A DNA stretch of 64,000 nt. Origin: Cristatella mucedo. Its lineage: Eukaryota; Bryozoa; Phylactolaemata; Cristatellidae. Under the pieces are notes generated by a model. It ran no database searches. It was given only the letters and a program-made list of their open reading frames with translations, and had not been told where the DNA came from. The DNA is taken from assembly GCA_009760855.2 (NCBI GenBank), contig WPIO01000002.1, positions 9,053,501-9,117,500 of the forward strand, written 5' to 3'. Every line of letters starts with the position of its first letter. Position 1 is the stretch's first letter. Made by a program: the position numbers and the translations under genes. Positions 36,401 through 45,015 of this stretch are shown here, one piece after another.

Positions 36401-36784
36401 TGATCGACTGCATGCCATTTCCAGTGCCCGCTTCTGCTTGCTCGCAAAGCCCTTAGCCCAGTCCTTTTCGGCTACCGTTTTTGCTGTTAGTGATTCCGAT
36501 ATGAAATTGGCCCGAGTTCATCATCATATTCTTGCCGCACTGTACAGGAGCCCATACAGCTGCGTAACAAGGAGCTAGTTTTGCTGAAAATGCAACTCAT
36601 GAAGCTGGTCGACGAGCATAAGGCAGAGCTGAAGGCCAAGAAGCGGCAAGGTCGTGCGCAGTCGTCCATTACTGTGCCTCTCACGGCAGCGTCGGCTGGA
36701 AACGTGGCCGCCTCTTCTGCAGTGATGCCGCAATACTCGGTGTCTTCGCCTGCGATGTCATCCGCCTCGGGGTTCGTCAGCTAG
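12214..36784 (+). CDS. MTMR2: Myotubularin-related protein 2-type phosphoinositide 3-phosphatase, 15 coding exons
   Basis: Removes the 3-phosphate from PI3P and PI(3,5)P2 on endosomal membranes, the known role of MTMR1/MTMR2/MTM1. Joined exons: 12,214-12,357; 15,799-15,871; 16,010-16,104; 17,269-17,481; 20,018-20,104; 21,874-21,948; 22,075-22,149; 23,706-23,894; 24,315-24,500; 26,354-26,452; 27,431-27,538; 29,724-29,816; 29,950-30,063; 32,514-32,693; 36,548-36,784. They give 655 aa, close to the 643 aa of human MTMR2, all with GT-AG borders. Order: Ser-rich N-terminus; PH-GRAM domain (about 54-200); phosphatase domain with [26 protein letters not shown] and catalytic HCSDGWDRT (Cys403, Arg409); FGTFL and YPVASM blocks; C-terminal coiled coil (about 580-606). 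The human protein ends in a PDZ-binding tail; this one ends GFVS without one. Exon-intron structure comes from reading and family knowledge, not transcripts. Confidence 0.95.
12358..15798 (+). other. MTMR2-like intron 1
   Basis: A 3.4-kb first intron. It holds one antisense L2-like LINE piece (13,205-13,970), a short GT run near 15,055-15,076 and otherwise unrecognised DNA. The open frames at 14,595-15,789 have no domains I know. Confidence 0.6.
13205..13970 (-). mobile_element. L2-like LINE 3' fragment
   Basis: Minus-strand frame (13,578-13,967) reads [40 protein letters not shown] and [12 protein letters not shown]-like text of the RT C-terminal region. The 3' UTR and a decayed hairpin follow near 13,250, with a TAATAATAAT tail (plus strand) at about 13,219. 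It is truncated and lacks the catalytic YADD. Confidence 0.8.
15799..15871 (+). CDS. MTMR2: MTMR2-like exon 2 (residues 49-73)
   Basis: Acceptor ATTATAG, then [20 protein letters not shown], matching the E-PPLLPGE segment before the GRAM domain. Donor GTGAGT at 15,872, phase 1. Confidence 0.85.
16010..16104 (+). CDS. MTMR2: MTMR2-like exon 3 (residues 73-104), PH-GRAM start
   Basis: Acceptor CTTGTAG. Encodes [19 protein letters not shown] and [11 protein letters not shown], the first strands of the PH-GRAM domain that binds phosphoinositides. Donor GTGCTC at 16,105, a weaker consensus. Confidence 0.92.
16448..16765 (+). mobile_element. SINE family 1, outer copy split by another SINE
   Basis: The head TTGACCTAGTGGTTAAGGTG at 16,456-16,475 (A-box region) stops at GCTCGCC. 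The matching remainder, with B box GGGCTTGAGCC, ATATGTGGAGTGCC and tail GGGTCTCTTAGGGTGCTAT, resumes at about 16,676 and ends near 16,765. The two halves together make one element, interrupted by the minus copy and an AT tract. It lies in MTMR2 intron 3. Confidence 0.75.
16516..16656 (-). mobile_element. SINE family 1, inner copy
   Basis: On the minus strand: head ACCTCGGTGGTCCTGCGGTT, A-box region GGTTAAGGTGCTCGCCCC, B box GGGCTCGAGCCC, body GAGGCATATGTGAAGCGCCT, LINE-like tail AGAGATTAAGTTCTCTTGGG, then AAATAAATA. It is nearly full length and well preserved, so it is probably younger than the outer copy it interrupts. Confidence 0.82.
17269..17481 (+). CDS. MTMR2: MTMR2-like exon 4 (residues 105-175), PH-GRAM
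   Basis: Acceptor GCACGCAG. Contains [23 protein letters not shown]-like [20 protein letters not shown] and the Arg-rich loop [10 protein letters not shown]. Donor GTAGCT at 17,482, phase 0. Confidence 0.94.
18122..18232. repeat. (GT)n microsatellite
   Basis: About 57 bp of pure GT, then interrupted GT to about 18,232. It alternates purine and pyrimidine and could adopt Z-DNA. In a transcribed intron it reads UG-rich on the sense strand. Confidence 0.95.
19618..19690 (+). mobile_element. L2-like LINE terminal hairpin and ATT tail
   Basis: GGAAAGTGCCTAGAAAGAGT, GTTCTCAGAGGGCACTATAT, then ATTATTATTG. Only the extreme 3' end is present. Confidence 0.65.
20018..20104 (+). CDS. MTMR2: MTMR2-like exon 5 (residues 176-204)
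   Basis: Acceptor GTTGCAG. Encodes [24 protein letters not shown], the linker from the PH-GRAM to the phosphatase domain. Donor GTATGT at 20,105, phase 0. Confidence 0.94.
20105..21873 (+). other. MTMR2-like intron 5
   Basis: A 1.8-kb intron with an imperfect CT-rich repeat (20,730-20,880). A 71-codon frame at 21,016-21,231 has no domain I recognise. Confidence 0.45.
20730..20880. repeat. Imperfect (CT)n with CCCTGTCTGTCTTTC units
   Basis: A CT tract broken by repeated CCTGTCTGTCTTTC words about 50 bp apart, so a higher-order tandem unit sits within the microsatellite. Confidence 0.85.
21874..21948 (+). CDS. MTMR2: MTMR2-like exon 6 (residues 205-229)
   Basis: Acceptor CTGCTGCAG. Encodes [25 protein letters not shown], the conserved P-N-SWR..N..Y.L..TYP segment. 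Donor GTAAGA at 21,949, phase 0. Confidence 0.94.
22075..22149 (+). CDS. MTMR2: MTMR2-like exon 7 (residues 230-254)
   Basis: A long T-rich tract and CGACAG acceptor, then [25 protein letters not shown], matching the VP..I.DE.L..VA.FRSRGRIP block. Donor GTGAGT at 22,150, phase 0. Confidence 0.94.
22464..22632 (+). mobile_element. SINE family 2 copy
   Basis: tRNA-like head with B-box-like GCGTTCGAGTCCTG, body GGCGATCC..CATTG, GCGGTTGCGATAGC, and tail TCTTCTGCCGCTATGTAACT then GCTGTTCGATCAGCTAA. Matches the copies at 28,978-29,155 and 60,418-60,805. Lies in MTMR2 intron 7. Confidence 0.75.
22800..22950 (+). mobile_element. SINE family 2 copy, diverged
   Basis: Second copy about 200 bp downstream of the first and in the same orientation: GGCTCTAGTCCTGC, GCGATCCTTTATTGCC, GGGTGGCGATAGCC, TGTTCTGCCGCAATGTAA, GCTGCTAAATCAGCTAG. 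Confidence 0.72.
23453..23606. repeat. (GA)n microsatellite in MTMR2-like intron 7
   Basis: About 66 bp of pure GA (23,460-23,525), then GA broken by GGGAGAGACA-type words. It lies about 100 bases before the exon 8 acceptor and is purine on the sense strand. Confidence 0.95.
23706..23894 (+). CDS. MTMR2: MTMR2-like exon 8 (residues 255-317)
   Basis: Acceptor GCCACAG. Encodes [32 protein letters not shown] and [12 protein letters not shown], the start of the phosphatase core. Donor GTAGTC at 23,895, phase 0. A GA microsatellite lies about 100 bases before the acceptor. Confidence 0.96.
24315..24500 (+). CDS. MTMR2: MTMR2-like exon 9 (residues 318-379)
   Basis: Acceptor GTCGCAG. Encodes [33 protein letters not shown] and [16 protein letters not shown]. 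Donor GTTCGT at 24,501 is a weak consensus, but the next exon continues the family sequence exactly. Confidence 0.94.
24501..26353 (+). other. MTMR2-like intron 9
   Basis: A 1.85-kb intron with one L2-like LINE tail at 25,108-25,195. The 130- and 185-codon open frames at 25,588-26,491 overlap the intron and exon 10 but show no domain apart from the exon itself. Confidence 0.5.
25108..25195 (+). mobile_element. L2-like LINE terminal hairpin with (ATT)n
   Basis: AAACGCCTAGAAAGAGTGAG, TTCTCTGAGGGTCCTTTATC, AAGTGC and about ten ATT units. The longest and purest ATT tail in the window. Confidence 0.75.
26354..26452 (+). CDS. MTMR2: MTMR2-like exon 10 (residues 380-412), catalytic exon
   Basis: Acceptor CGTGCAG. 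Encodes [12 protein letters not shown] and the P-loop [12 protein letters not shown]. The catalytic Cys403 codon is TGC at 26,423-26,425; Arg409 and both Asp residues of the DGWDR loop are present, so the enzyme is predicted active rather than a dead myotubularin. Donor GTGAGC, phase 0. Confidence 0.97.
27431..27538 (+). CDS. MTMR2: MTMR2-like exon 11 (residues 413-448)
   Basis: Acceptor ATTGCAG. Encodes [36 protein letters not shown], directly following the P-loop in all active myotubularins. Donor GTACGC at 27,539, phase 0. Confidence 0.96.
27730..27786. repeat. (GT)n microsatellite beside the Tc1 element
   Basis: GT run ending about 32 bases before the left terminal repeat of the Tc1 element. 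Confidence 0.9.
27818..29558 (-). mobile_element. Tc1/mariner transposon, degenerate, with terminal inverted repeats
   Basis: The ends are inverted repeats: CACTGCCCGTCAAAAGTTGC at the left and, reversed, CACTGCCCTCCAAAGGTTTC at the right; the similarity continues for about 30 bp. The right end abuts TA; the left flank is CA, a likely mutated TA target. Minus-strand frames give Tc1 transposase text in order: [26 protein letters not shown], and near 28,130-28,200 [20 protein letters not shown]. Stops and frameshifts make it inactive. Length 1,741 bp including a SINE insertion. Located in MTMR2 intron 11. Confidence 0.9.
28978..29155 (+). mobile_element. SINE family 2 copy inside the Tc1 element
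   Basis: Head GTGATGGCATGCTACGTAAG, GCGGTTGC; B box GGGTTCGAATCCT at 29,038-29,050; body GGTGGGTGATTCTTTATCGC; tail GATATCCGTCAAGGCTCTTC and GCTGTTAAATCAGCTAG, TATTTATTT. The best plus-strand example of this family. It lies within the Tc1 boundaries, so it is younger than that insertion. Confidence 0.85.
29724..29816 (+). CDS. MTMR2: MTMR2-like exon 12 (residues 449-479)
   Basis: Acceptor TTCTTAG. Encodes [31 protein letters not shown]. Donor GTATGG at 29,817, phase 0. It is separated from exon 11 by an intron that carries a Tc1 element. Confidence 0.96.
29950..30063 (+). CDS. MTMR2: MTMR2-like exon 13 (residues 480-517)
   Basis: Acceptor TTTTTAG, then [38 protein letters not shown]. Donor GTAGGT at 30,064, phase 0. 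The preceding intron is only 133 bases. Confidence 0.96.
30387..30520. repeat. (CT)n microsatellite in MTMR2-like intron 13
   Basis: About 80 bp of pure CT followed by CT/CCCT-rich sequence; pyrimidine on the sense strand, far from either splice site. Confidence 0.95.
31740..31920 (+). mobile_element. L2-like LINE ORF end fragment
   Basis: Contains TCCTTTGGAGAC..TGCCTTCAGTT..GCACCTAAAGCCCAGAACTC, corresponding to the KSFGD..F....APKAWNSL ending of the LINE ORF in other copies. Short and degenerate. Confidence 0.55.
31921..32000 (-). mobile_element. L2-like LINE terminal hairpin
   Basis: On plus: TAATAATTATTG, ATGTAGCATCTCAAGAGAAC, TAAATCTCTTTTCTGGCAC. This is the minus-strand LINE tail, directly abutting the preceding fragment of opposite orientation. 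Confidence 0.5.
32514..32693 (+). CDS. MTMR2: MTMR2-like exon 14 (residues 518-577)
   Basis: Acceptor TGCTGCAG. Encodes [39 protein letters not shown] and [10 protein letters not shown], the end of the phosphatase domain. Donor GTCTGG at 32,694, phase 0. Confidence 0.95.
32886..32921. repeat. Poly-G tract pair in MTMR2-like intron 14
   Basis: Eleven or so G residues, CTT, then over twenty G residues on the sense strand, about 190 bases after the exon 14 donor. G-quadruplex-capable; the exact length is doubtful because homopolymers are error-prone. Confidence 0.9.
34057..35300 (+). mobile_element. L2-like LINE, longest sense fragment (RT to 3' end)
   Basis: Begins with [20 protein letters not shown] (RT motif before the YADD core), continues through NCLKLNDD and [40 protein letters not shown], then the ORF end, 3' UTR, hairpin AAGGTGCCTAGATAGAGGAT with GGGAGCGCTATT, and an ATT-rich tail at about 35,273-35,298. 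Several frameshifts; the YADD core is disrupted. Inactive. Confidence 0.82.
35440..35520. repeat. Short tandem duplication
   Basis: The words TTTATTGTTGTCAAAGAATTG and GAAGCTT occur twice, with a third partial TTATTGTTGTCAAAT between them, spaced about 30-40 bases. Local slippage or duplication. Confidence 0.7.
36548..36784 (+). CDS. MTMR2: MTMR2-like exon 15 (residues 578-655), coiled coil and C-terminus
   Basis: Acceptor GTACAG, then [20 protein letters not shown] and [13 protein letters not shown], the C-terminal coiled coil used by MTMR2-type enzymes for dimerisation and pairing with inactive MTMRs. The tail is Ser/Ala-rich and ends at TAG 36,782-36,784, with no PDZ-binding motif. Confidence 0.93.
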   Translation, partial: EPIQLRNKELVLLKMQLMKLVDEHKAELKAKKRQGRAQSSITVPLTAASAGNVAASSAVMPQYSVSSPAMSSASGFVS

Positions 36785-39715
36785 ACGCATCGTTTGCCCG
36801 CCGTGCAGCGTGGCCGGATGCCGTTGCAGCTGTTCCCCTCTAGTCCAGTGCGAGTGGAGAGCTCCTCTCGGAACGAACGCAACCCGCGGCTTTTCGTGCT
36901 ACGACCCACCAGCCCTTGCCAAGGGCATCGGCCACGGCATCCGATTCTGATTCTTCACGTGCACGTGACCGCTTCCCGTGACCACTTCCTGAAAGTTGGC
37001 CGCCGGCTAGTGACGATGCGGAATACCACTCGAGAGCTCGGCGTCGTCATTGTCGCTTGACGACGAGTCGCAGCAGTCCGGCCGGGCAGCAGCAGCCGGA
37101 GGCGGGCGACCAGCTGTCGGTGTCGCCGCCTGGTCGAGGGCAGCGACGATTGCCGCGAATCAGACCTTGACCCATCCATTTCGCTTGCCCTAGGAAAACC
37201 TCTGCAGCTCGTGCCGTTGTAGTCGGTCACGTGCGAGGCAGGCGCTTGATCGCGATGGCTCCGCTGAAGCGAGGAAGAGGGGCTGGCTGGCTGGCAGGCT
37301 CGTGGTTTGCCGAGCTGCTTTCCTGCTGCTCGCTGTATCGTGCGCTCTGAATGGCTGAGCGTGCTGTGCCCTCTTATTTGTCGCGTGAGCACTCGGCGCT
37401 GCCTAGCTTCTGGTGTGATGCTGCTCAACTGGTCAGTTCAACTCAGCTGGCACAGCGATGGCGTGGCGACGTCGCAACGGCGGCACGCCGCTCTTGTATA
37501 TATGTCCCGATTGACTTCTGCCGGCTGCATGTTGGTGGTGACTTGGATCGAGTGGGAGTGGCTTGAGGATATCGTGGGCCAGCATTAGGAGGCGCGCCCG
37601 CAAACTGTCGTTTTTCAACTGCTAGTGCGTGCCTTCGTCGGACTGTGAGATGCATGCAGTCTGATGCTCGTCTGTGCGAAGAACCGGATGTTGCCTCATG
37701 TTGCGGCTCCTCCGTAGGATCTCGTTAATGAAACCTGCTCGCAGCAATGCAAGCCTTGAAAATGGCTGTTGCTGATTACTGTTGATGGAGCCAGTATTTT
37801 GGCTAATCGCGTTCTTTTTGCACCTCCGGTGGTGGCCTCGTGCAGGTGAGCCAACTTTCACGAGCTGGTGGAGTGGGCTTCTTCCTCCTCCTCCTGATGT
37901 CTTCCTCTTTAGTGCGAGTTCTCCTGTTGGCCTGCTGCCCTGCGCGCGTTGATTGTCGCCGTGCTAGCATCGAGTCGGTGGTGGCTGTGCTCTAGCCGGT
38001 TGGATGATGCTCACAGCAAAACGCGGTGAGCGGGGGGGGGGGGGGGGTATGAACGACGGTTGCATTGTGTGGCCACCAGGTTTCAGAGCACTTAACCGAA
38101 GGCTGGATAACTGCCGAAGCAGCTGCTGCTTGAGTGCGAAGAGGTCGCGACCGTCCACAAGCTTCTGATTTAGGAAAATGGGAGTGAATTACATAAGGTC
38201 ATCTTTTGTAGACCCCTTGTGTCTGCTTTAGATGCTTATCAGCTATGTTACTGCCCTGGCCTCCCATCCCTGTTGGTCTCTAATTCTATTCATCTTTACT
38301 GCTTTGATCTGTGAATGTGTTCGTGTGTATGCACATGCCCATGCGTGGACAATCCCGATGTGTTGTAAAGCTACTATTCTTCGGCAAGTGGGCGTGAGAG
38401 TTACACGTAGGGTCGCTTATCATAAGCATCGCTTTTCTGACTGACTCCTGTGAAACCGATGTAGAGAGCTCAAAAGACCGAAGTGCAAGTTCAGATGCTT
38501 TAAAGTGCTGACATCGTAATTGCATAGGCACCGGTATTTAGCAGTGTTTCAAATTTGTATGCATTTTAAATCAAAAGCTTTTCGATATGTCCCCAGACGA
38601 TCTATTCCTTTGGATCTATCTTTTAAAGTATTATAGAAAGCACCTGTCGCTCTGCCTCTTACTCTGAATAGCTAGAGACTCTAAACCTCACTAAGGAAAC
38701 TTTTTTAGGCAGCTCTCCAAACGTCTACGGTGACCCTTCTAGTGTTAAGGTTGAGTCACGTGAGAGATCTCACTGAGCATATTTAGCTGCACGATTAAAA
38801 CTTTGAATGATATTCAAGGTGATACCCAGCAGCAGTTGTGTTTGTGCTAGAGGTCTTTGAAAGGTATATAAGTGAGATAAACCTGGTACTCGCCATAATA
38901 ATGGCAGTTTTTAAAGCCAGAAATGGACAACGAATCATAGGTAAGAAATGGCATTGAAAGGCATTCAAGAAACCACCACCACACGCCGGAGGCAAAAGCT
39001 GGTGACCGGTGGACTATTAAGCAGCTGCAGATCGAACAGTTTTCAAGCAACAAGGGGATAACAAACTCAAGAAAGAAGAGGCTAGAAAAGATGTATAGCC
39101 ATCTCATGCCAAAGCAGCCGGGAAGGGACGAATGATACCATTGATATAGCACATTCTAATGCTCGTGTACATCCAAAATATAGAGTATACTCGTTTTTTC
39201 AATTGAAGATGTTCGCACTAACGGGTAAAGATGTGAAACAAAAGAGTTATGATTGGGTGCTTCTAAAAGCCCATGGCTGCTATAGCTGCTCAGGCCTTGC
39301 ACGGTTACCCGAGGCCGGCTGTGACTGACATGATCAACCTTTCCTTCACTCTAACTACTAGCGAGCTTTGCATGAGGACGGTAGTGTGCAGCCGACTTGA
39401 AATAACTGCAGCGGAAGCTGATGTAGGACTTGGACTCGTGCGTGTTGAACAAGCTGAAGTGAAAGGAAGGAGCAAAAACTAGAGGGTACGAACCCCGTGC
39501 GAAGCTTAGCTCCAAACGTGAGCTGTTCATAAGTGAGTGGCTCAACTGCCACCGCCTCGATTGGCAGGCTTCCTATAGTTCTTTGCTCTCGAAAAAGTAT
39601 CGCATGACTCCTTTGGTTCTAAAGCTCTCTGGCTGTTGTCTGCCTTTTGAAGCTCTTATTTTTGTATGCACGCGAATGTGATGGATGCAACCGCACCTCA
39701 AGCTGTGTCTTGCTT
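36785..39715. other. 3' flank of the MTMR2-like gene, intergenic
   Basis: GC-rich to about 37,800, probably the 3' UTR and downstream flank, then average composition. I did not find a convincing AATAAA. A G-run sits at about 38,033-38,047. The open frames here have no recognisable domains. Confidence 0.4.
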
Positions 39716-39802
39716 CCCTGGTTTGGCCCAGGGGTAAGGTATTCTCATTTGACGACCAAGGTTGTAGGCTTGAGCCCGGTGGCACGTGTGATGCGCCTGA
39801 AT
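39716..39802 (+). mobile_element. SINE family 1, truncated
   Basis: CTGGTTTGGCCCAGGGGTAA, GGTTGTAGGCTTGAGCCCGG (B box) and GGCACGTGTGATGCGCCTGA, ending exactly where an antisense LINE tail begins. The SINE tail is missing, so the LINE either truncated it or inserted within it. Confidence 0.7.
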
Positions 39803-40740
39803 AATAATAATAATGTACTTGATAAAGCGCCCTCCGAGAACTCAATCTCTTCCTAGGCGCTTTACATTTGCTGCAAAGGGAAAATCGATTGAATCGTGAG
39901 TAAAATTATGCTGGATAAACAACGTGAACAACGTGGTTAAGGGTGACATGCACAGGGTCAGCATGCAAATGTGGTTACTGGCAGCATGCACAGTGTCAGC
40001 ACGCATAAGCATATGAAGGACGAATCACAGGGACCCACTACACGCTGTCCTAAATAGGTGTGTTAATAAGTTCTTTCTAAATGTGGTCAAGTCAGGGGAT
40101 GTTCTGACGCAAGTCGGGAGTGAGTTCCAGGCTTTGGGAGCATACGAACTAAATGCAAAGTCTCCAAAGGATTTGAGGTTTGTACGAGGTGTTGGTAGAC
40201 TGTTGGATTCCGAAAAGCGGTGGTACGATGCTTGGCCTGATGGGGGAGTATGTCGGACAGATAGGCTGGAGCCATAGAAGGAAGTGACCTAAAAGTGAGC
40301 GACAAAACCTTGAAGTCAATCCGTTGCTTGACTGGTAGCCAGTGCAGGTCGGCGAGAAGTGGAGTAATGTGGCAACTGCGACGCTCACGACAGACAAGCC
40401 TAGCTGCGGAGTTTTGCACCAGCTGCAATCGCCTGATCGCACATGCTGGTAGGCCAGCAAGCAGTGAGTTGCAGAAGTCGAGACGGGATGTCACAAATGC
40501 ATGGACCAACTTAGATGTAGTATCCTTATCTAAACAAGCCAGAATTTTAGCAATGTTATGAAGCTGAAAATAGGCAGATTTGACTGTGAAGCTGGTATGG
40601 TCGTCTAACGAGAGGTCGCTTTGGAATATGACACCTTGATTTCGAGCTGATTCGACAGGAGATATGCTGGCAGAGCCAATTTTGAGCGTCAGCCTTTCCA
40701 ATTTGTGAATCACACTGGGTTTGCCCATAACTAGTAAGTT
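39803..40740 (-). mobile_element. L2-like LINE, 3' portion with a 213-codon open frame
   Basis: Minus-strand frame 40,087-40,728 reads [100 protein letters not shown], the characteristic RT C-terminal half of the CR1/L2 group. The 3' UTR and hairpin (GGCGCTTTATC region at 39,815-39,865) and an ATT tail follow. The upstream RT core and endonuclease are absent. One of the best preserved copies here. Confidence 0.88.
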
Positions 40741-41749
40741 AGTTTTGTCATCGTTTAGTTATCATTCGATGCGTGGTCTTTTCTTTTCTTTTCACCTTGT
40801 TGCACGGGCTCAAGATTGTTAACATGTTTCTTAGCACTTCTTCCAGCTCACATCATTTGCTTCCCTAAGTTAGCTCATTCATGCCTATGCGAGCATAGAG
40901 CATATTGTTGATTGGTAGTCGTTTTGATAAGTAGCCCTAATATATATGCACCAGATGATCATCCATTGATTGATATATTCACAACTGGAGAAATGTCCCT
41001 ACAGTGCACACAGCCAGCACCTGCATCACAGCTGAGACACAAGTTGATACCTTAATGGAGACCCTTTCTTACTTTAGCTGTTATGGGAGACTTCATGAAT
41101 ATTCAAACGGGAAGTAAGTGCACAGTATTACCAATCACCAGCTATGGCCCACATGCGCATACAAGATCCATGTACATTGTCCCATGGTCACTGCGAATAC
41201 ATGGTAATATATGCATATAATTCAGTAATATAATTGCTCACAGGCTTCGGCCGAGTCTCCAGTACCGCCCTTGCATATCTGGCTGTTGGTTCCCAGATAA
41301 TGCAGTATGACCTTGCATGCTTGCTGTCGTCTCCATTTTATCCAGATACTGCTGCATGTCCAGTTTATTTTTCTTCCAGTGCCGACGCTAAAATAAACCT
41401 GGACCGTTGTTACTAATCGCAACGCCGAATCCTCCTGTTTGAACGAATGGTAATTTTTCTAACCACTCTCTACTTTCTCACGTTAGAATTACTGCAATGT
41501 CCCATGATGTTTTTTTCCATTTTATGACCTCAAAACTATCCTCGCTCGCTAATATTCGTTTTAACGAGTTTCACATCATAAATAGAAAAACAGCACACGC
41601 ACATTGTTTTCCATTTTTTCTGAAGTTAAACCTTTTTTATACATAATATATGATTATTCGAAGAAAATTAGAACTATAATGATAAGCCCTGAAACCGTAA
41701 TGAATCTAACGAACTTATTGTAGAAATATAAATATTCCGAGATTCTGTA
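40741..41749. other. Intergenic, nothing recognised
   Basis: No recognisable reading frame; composition becomes AT-rich from about 41,400. Confidence 0.4.
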
Positions 41750-41930
41750 GTAAGAATAATAATGCATTCGATATATCGCCCTCCGAGAACTCAATCTCTT
41801 TCTAGGCACTTTACATTTGCTGCAAAGGAAGCACGATCGAATGATTGGTGGTAGCAAGCTCAATGACAACAAGCACACTATAGGCGGTGACATGCACAGG
41901 GTCAGAAAGCATAAGCATAAGCTCTTCCAT
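41750..41930 (-). mobile_element. L2-like LINE 3' end
   Basis: On plus: GAATAATAATGCATTCGATA, TCGCCCTCCGAGAACTCAAT, CTCTTTCTAGGCACTTTACA, TTTGCTGCAAAGG, then GACATGCACAGGGTCAG. 3' UTR only. Confidence 0.75.
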
Positions 41931-43424
<1,494 letters not shown>

Positions 43425-44790
43425 ATAATAATAATAATAATAATAATATTGCACTTGATACAGCGTACCCAGAGAACTCAATCTCTTTATAGGCATTCTA
43501 CATTTGCTGCAAAGGGAAAAGCGATTGAATCGTGAGTAAAATCATGCTTGATAAAAAACATGAATAACATGGTTAGGCGTGACATGCACAGGGTCAGCAT
43601 GCAAGTGTGGTTAGTGGCAGCATGCAAAAGTGTCAGCACGAATAAGCACATAAAGGACGAATCACACTGACCCACTAAATGCTGTCCTAAATAGGTGCGT
43701 TTTAAAGTTCTTTTTAAATGTGGTCAAGTCAGGGGATGTTGTGACACAAGTCGGGAGTGAGTTCTAGGCTTTGGAAGCATGCGAACTTAATGCATGGTCT
43801 CCAAAGGATTTGAGGTTTGCACGAGATATTAGTAAACTGTTAGATTCCGGAAAGCGGGTGGTACAATGCTTGGCCTGGTGGGCGAGTAGATCTGAGAGAT
43901 AGGCTGGAGCCAAAGAATAAAGTGATCTAAAAGTGGGCGACAAAACCTAGAAGTTGATCCGTTGTTTGACTGGTAGCCAGTGCAGGTCGGCGAAAAGTGG
44001 TGTGATGTGGCAACTGCGACGCTCACGACAGACAAGCCCAGCTGCACAGTTTTGCACCAGTTGTAAACGACCGATTGCACATGCAGGTAGGCCAGCAAGC
44101 AGTGAGTTACAGAAGTCAAGATGGGAGGTCACAAATGCATGGACCAACGTAGACTATGTATCCTTATCTAAACAAGCCCGAATTTTAGCAATGTTATGTA
44201 GCTGAAAGTAGGCAGACTTGATTGTGGAGCTGACGTGGCCGTCTAACGAGAGGTCACTTTGGAACATGACACCTTGATTTCGAGCTGATTCAACTTGAGA
44301 TAAGCTGGCTGGCAGAGCTAATTCTGAGCGTCAGCCTTTTCCATTTCTGAATCACTCTTATTTAAGAAAATTTGCTGCCATCTATGTGCGGATGTCATCA
44401 ATACATGCAGCAAGTGAGTTGAGAGAATTTGAGGTGCTCGAAGGCTGGGATGGATCAAAGCAAACCTACAACTGAGTGTCATCCGCATAGAAGTGAAAGC
44501 CTATATTGTGCTTGGCAATCACATCAGCAAGAGAGAGAGTATAAACCGTGAAAAGAGCCGGACCAAGCACGGAGCCCTGTGACATCCCATATTTCAGAGG
44601 TATCTCGGATGCTCTTTGTTCGTTTATTACTCTGGAGCCTCCCACTGATGATGTAAGCTTATAGTCTTTCTGAGGAAAAATATGAAGCTTTATGAACATT
44701 TTATCTACATGAATATATGAATATATGAACATTTTATCTATGAGTTGTATCAAATTTCGTAATGAGCTACTGCGGAATAAAGCCAAAAAT
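43425..44790 (-). mobile_element. L2-like LINE, reverse transcriptase core to 3' end
   Basis: Minus strand: a frame at 44,466-44,786 with [40 protein letters not shown], which includes the catalytic YADD of non-LTR reverse transcriptase. Downstream text includes [20 protein letters not shown]-type thumb sequence (43,947-44,147), the APKAW-type end, 3' UTR, hairpin and (ATT)n at 43,425-43,450. Frameshifted, so inactive. It defines the family for the shorter fragments. Confidence 0.88.
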
Positions 44791-44916
44791 AACTTCGTTT
44801 CAGTTTTTTATAGAATATAGCTGAGCAGAGAATAATGGGTAAGCTAATCAAAGGTATTATGATCTAAAGTGAGATCTTGTTTGACTAACTTCATTAGGAT
44901 AATATGTACTGTAATA

Positions 44917-44919
<3 letters not shown>

Positions 44920-45011
<92 letters not shown>
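44920..45011. repeat. (TA)n followed by (TG)n
   Basis: About 30 bp TA then about 62 bp TG, compound microsatellite. Confidence 0.96.

Positions 45012-45015
<4 letters not shown>

Larger units (their letters stand above)
32694..36547 (+). other. MTMR2-like intron 14
   Basis: The largest intron (3.85 kb). It contains a G-run cluster (32,886-32,921), a long L2-like LINE fragment in sense (34,057-35,300) and a small tandem duplication (35,440-35,520). The 94- to 147-codon open frames elsewhere have no recognised domain. Confidence 0.55.

Noticed and set aside
38847-39152. 101-codon minus-strand hydrophobic frame
   Set aside because: Hydrophobic composition follows from A-rich purine DNA on plus; no family recognised.
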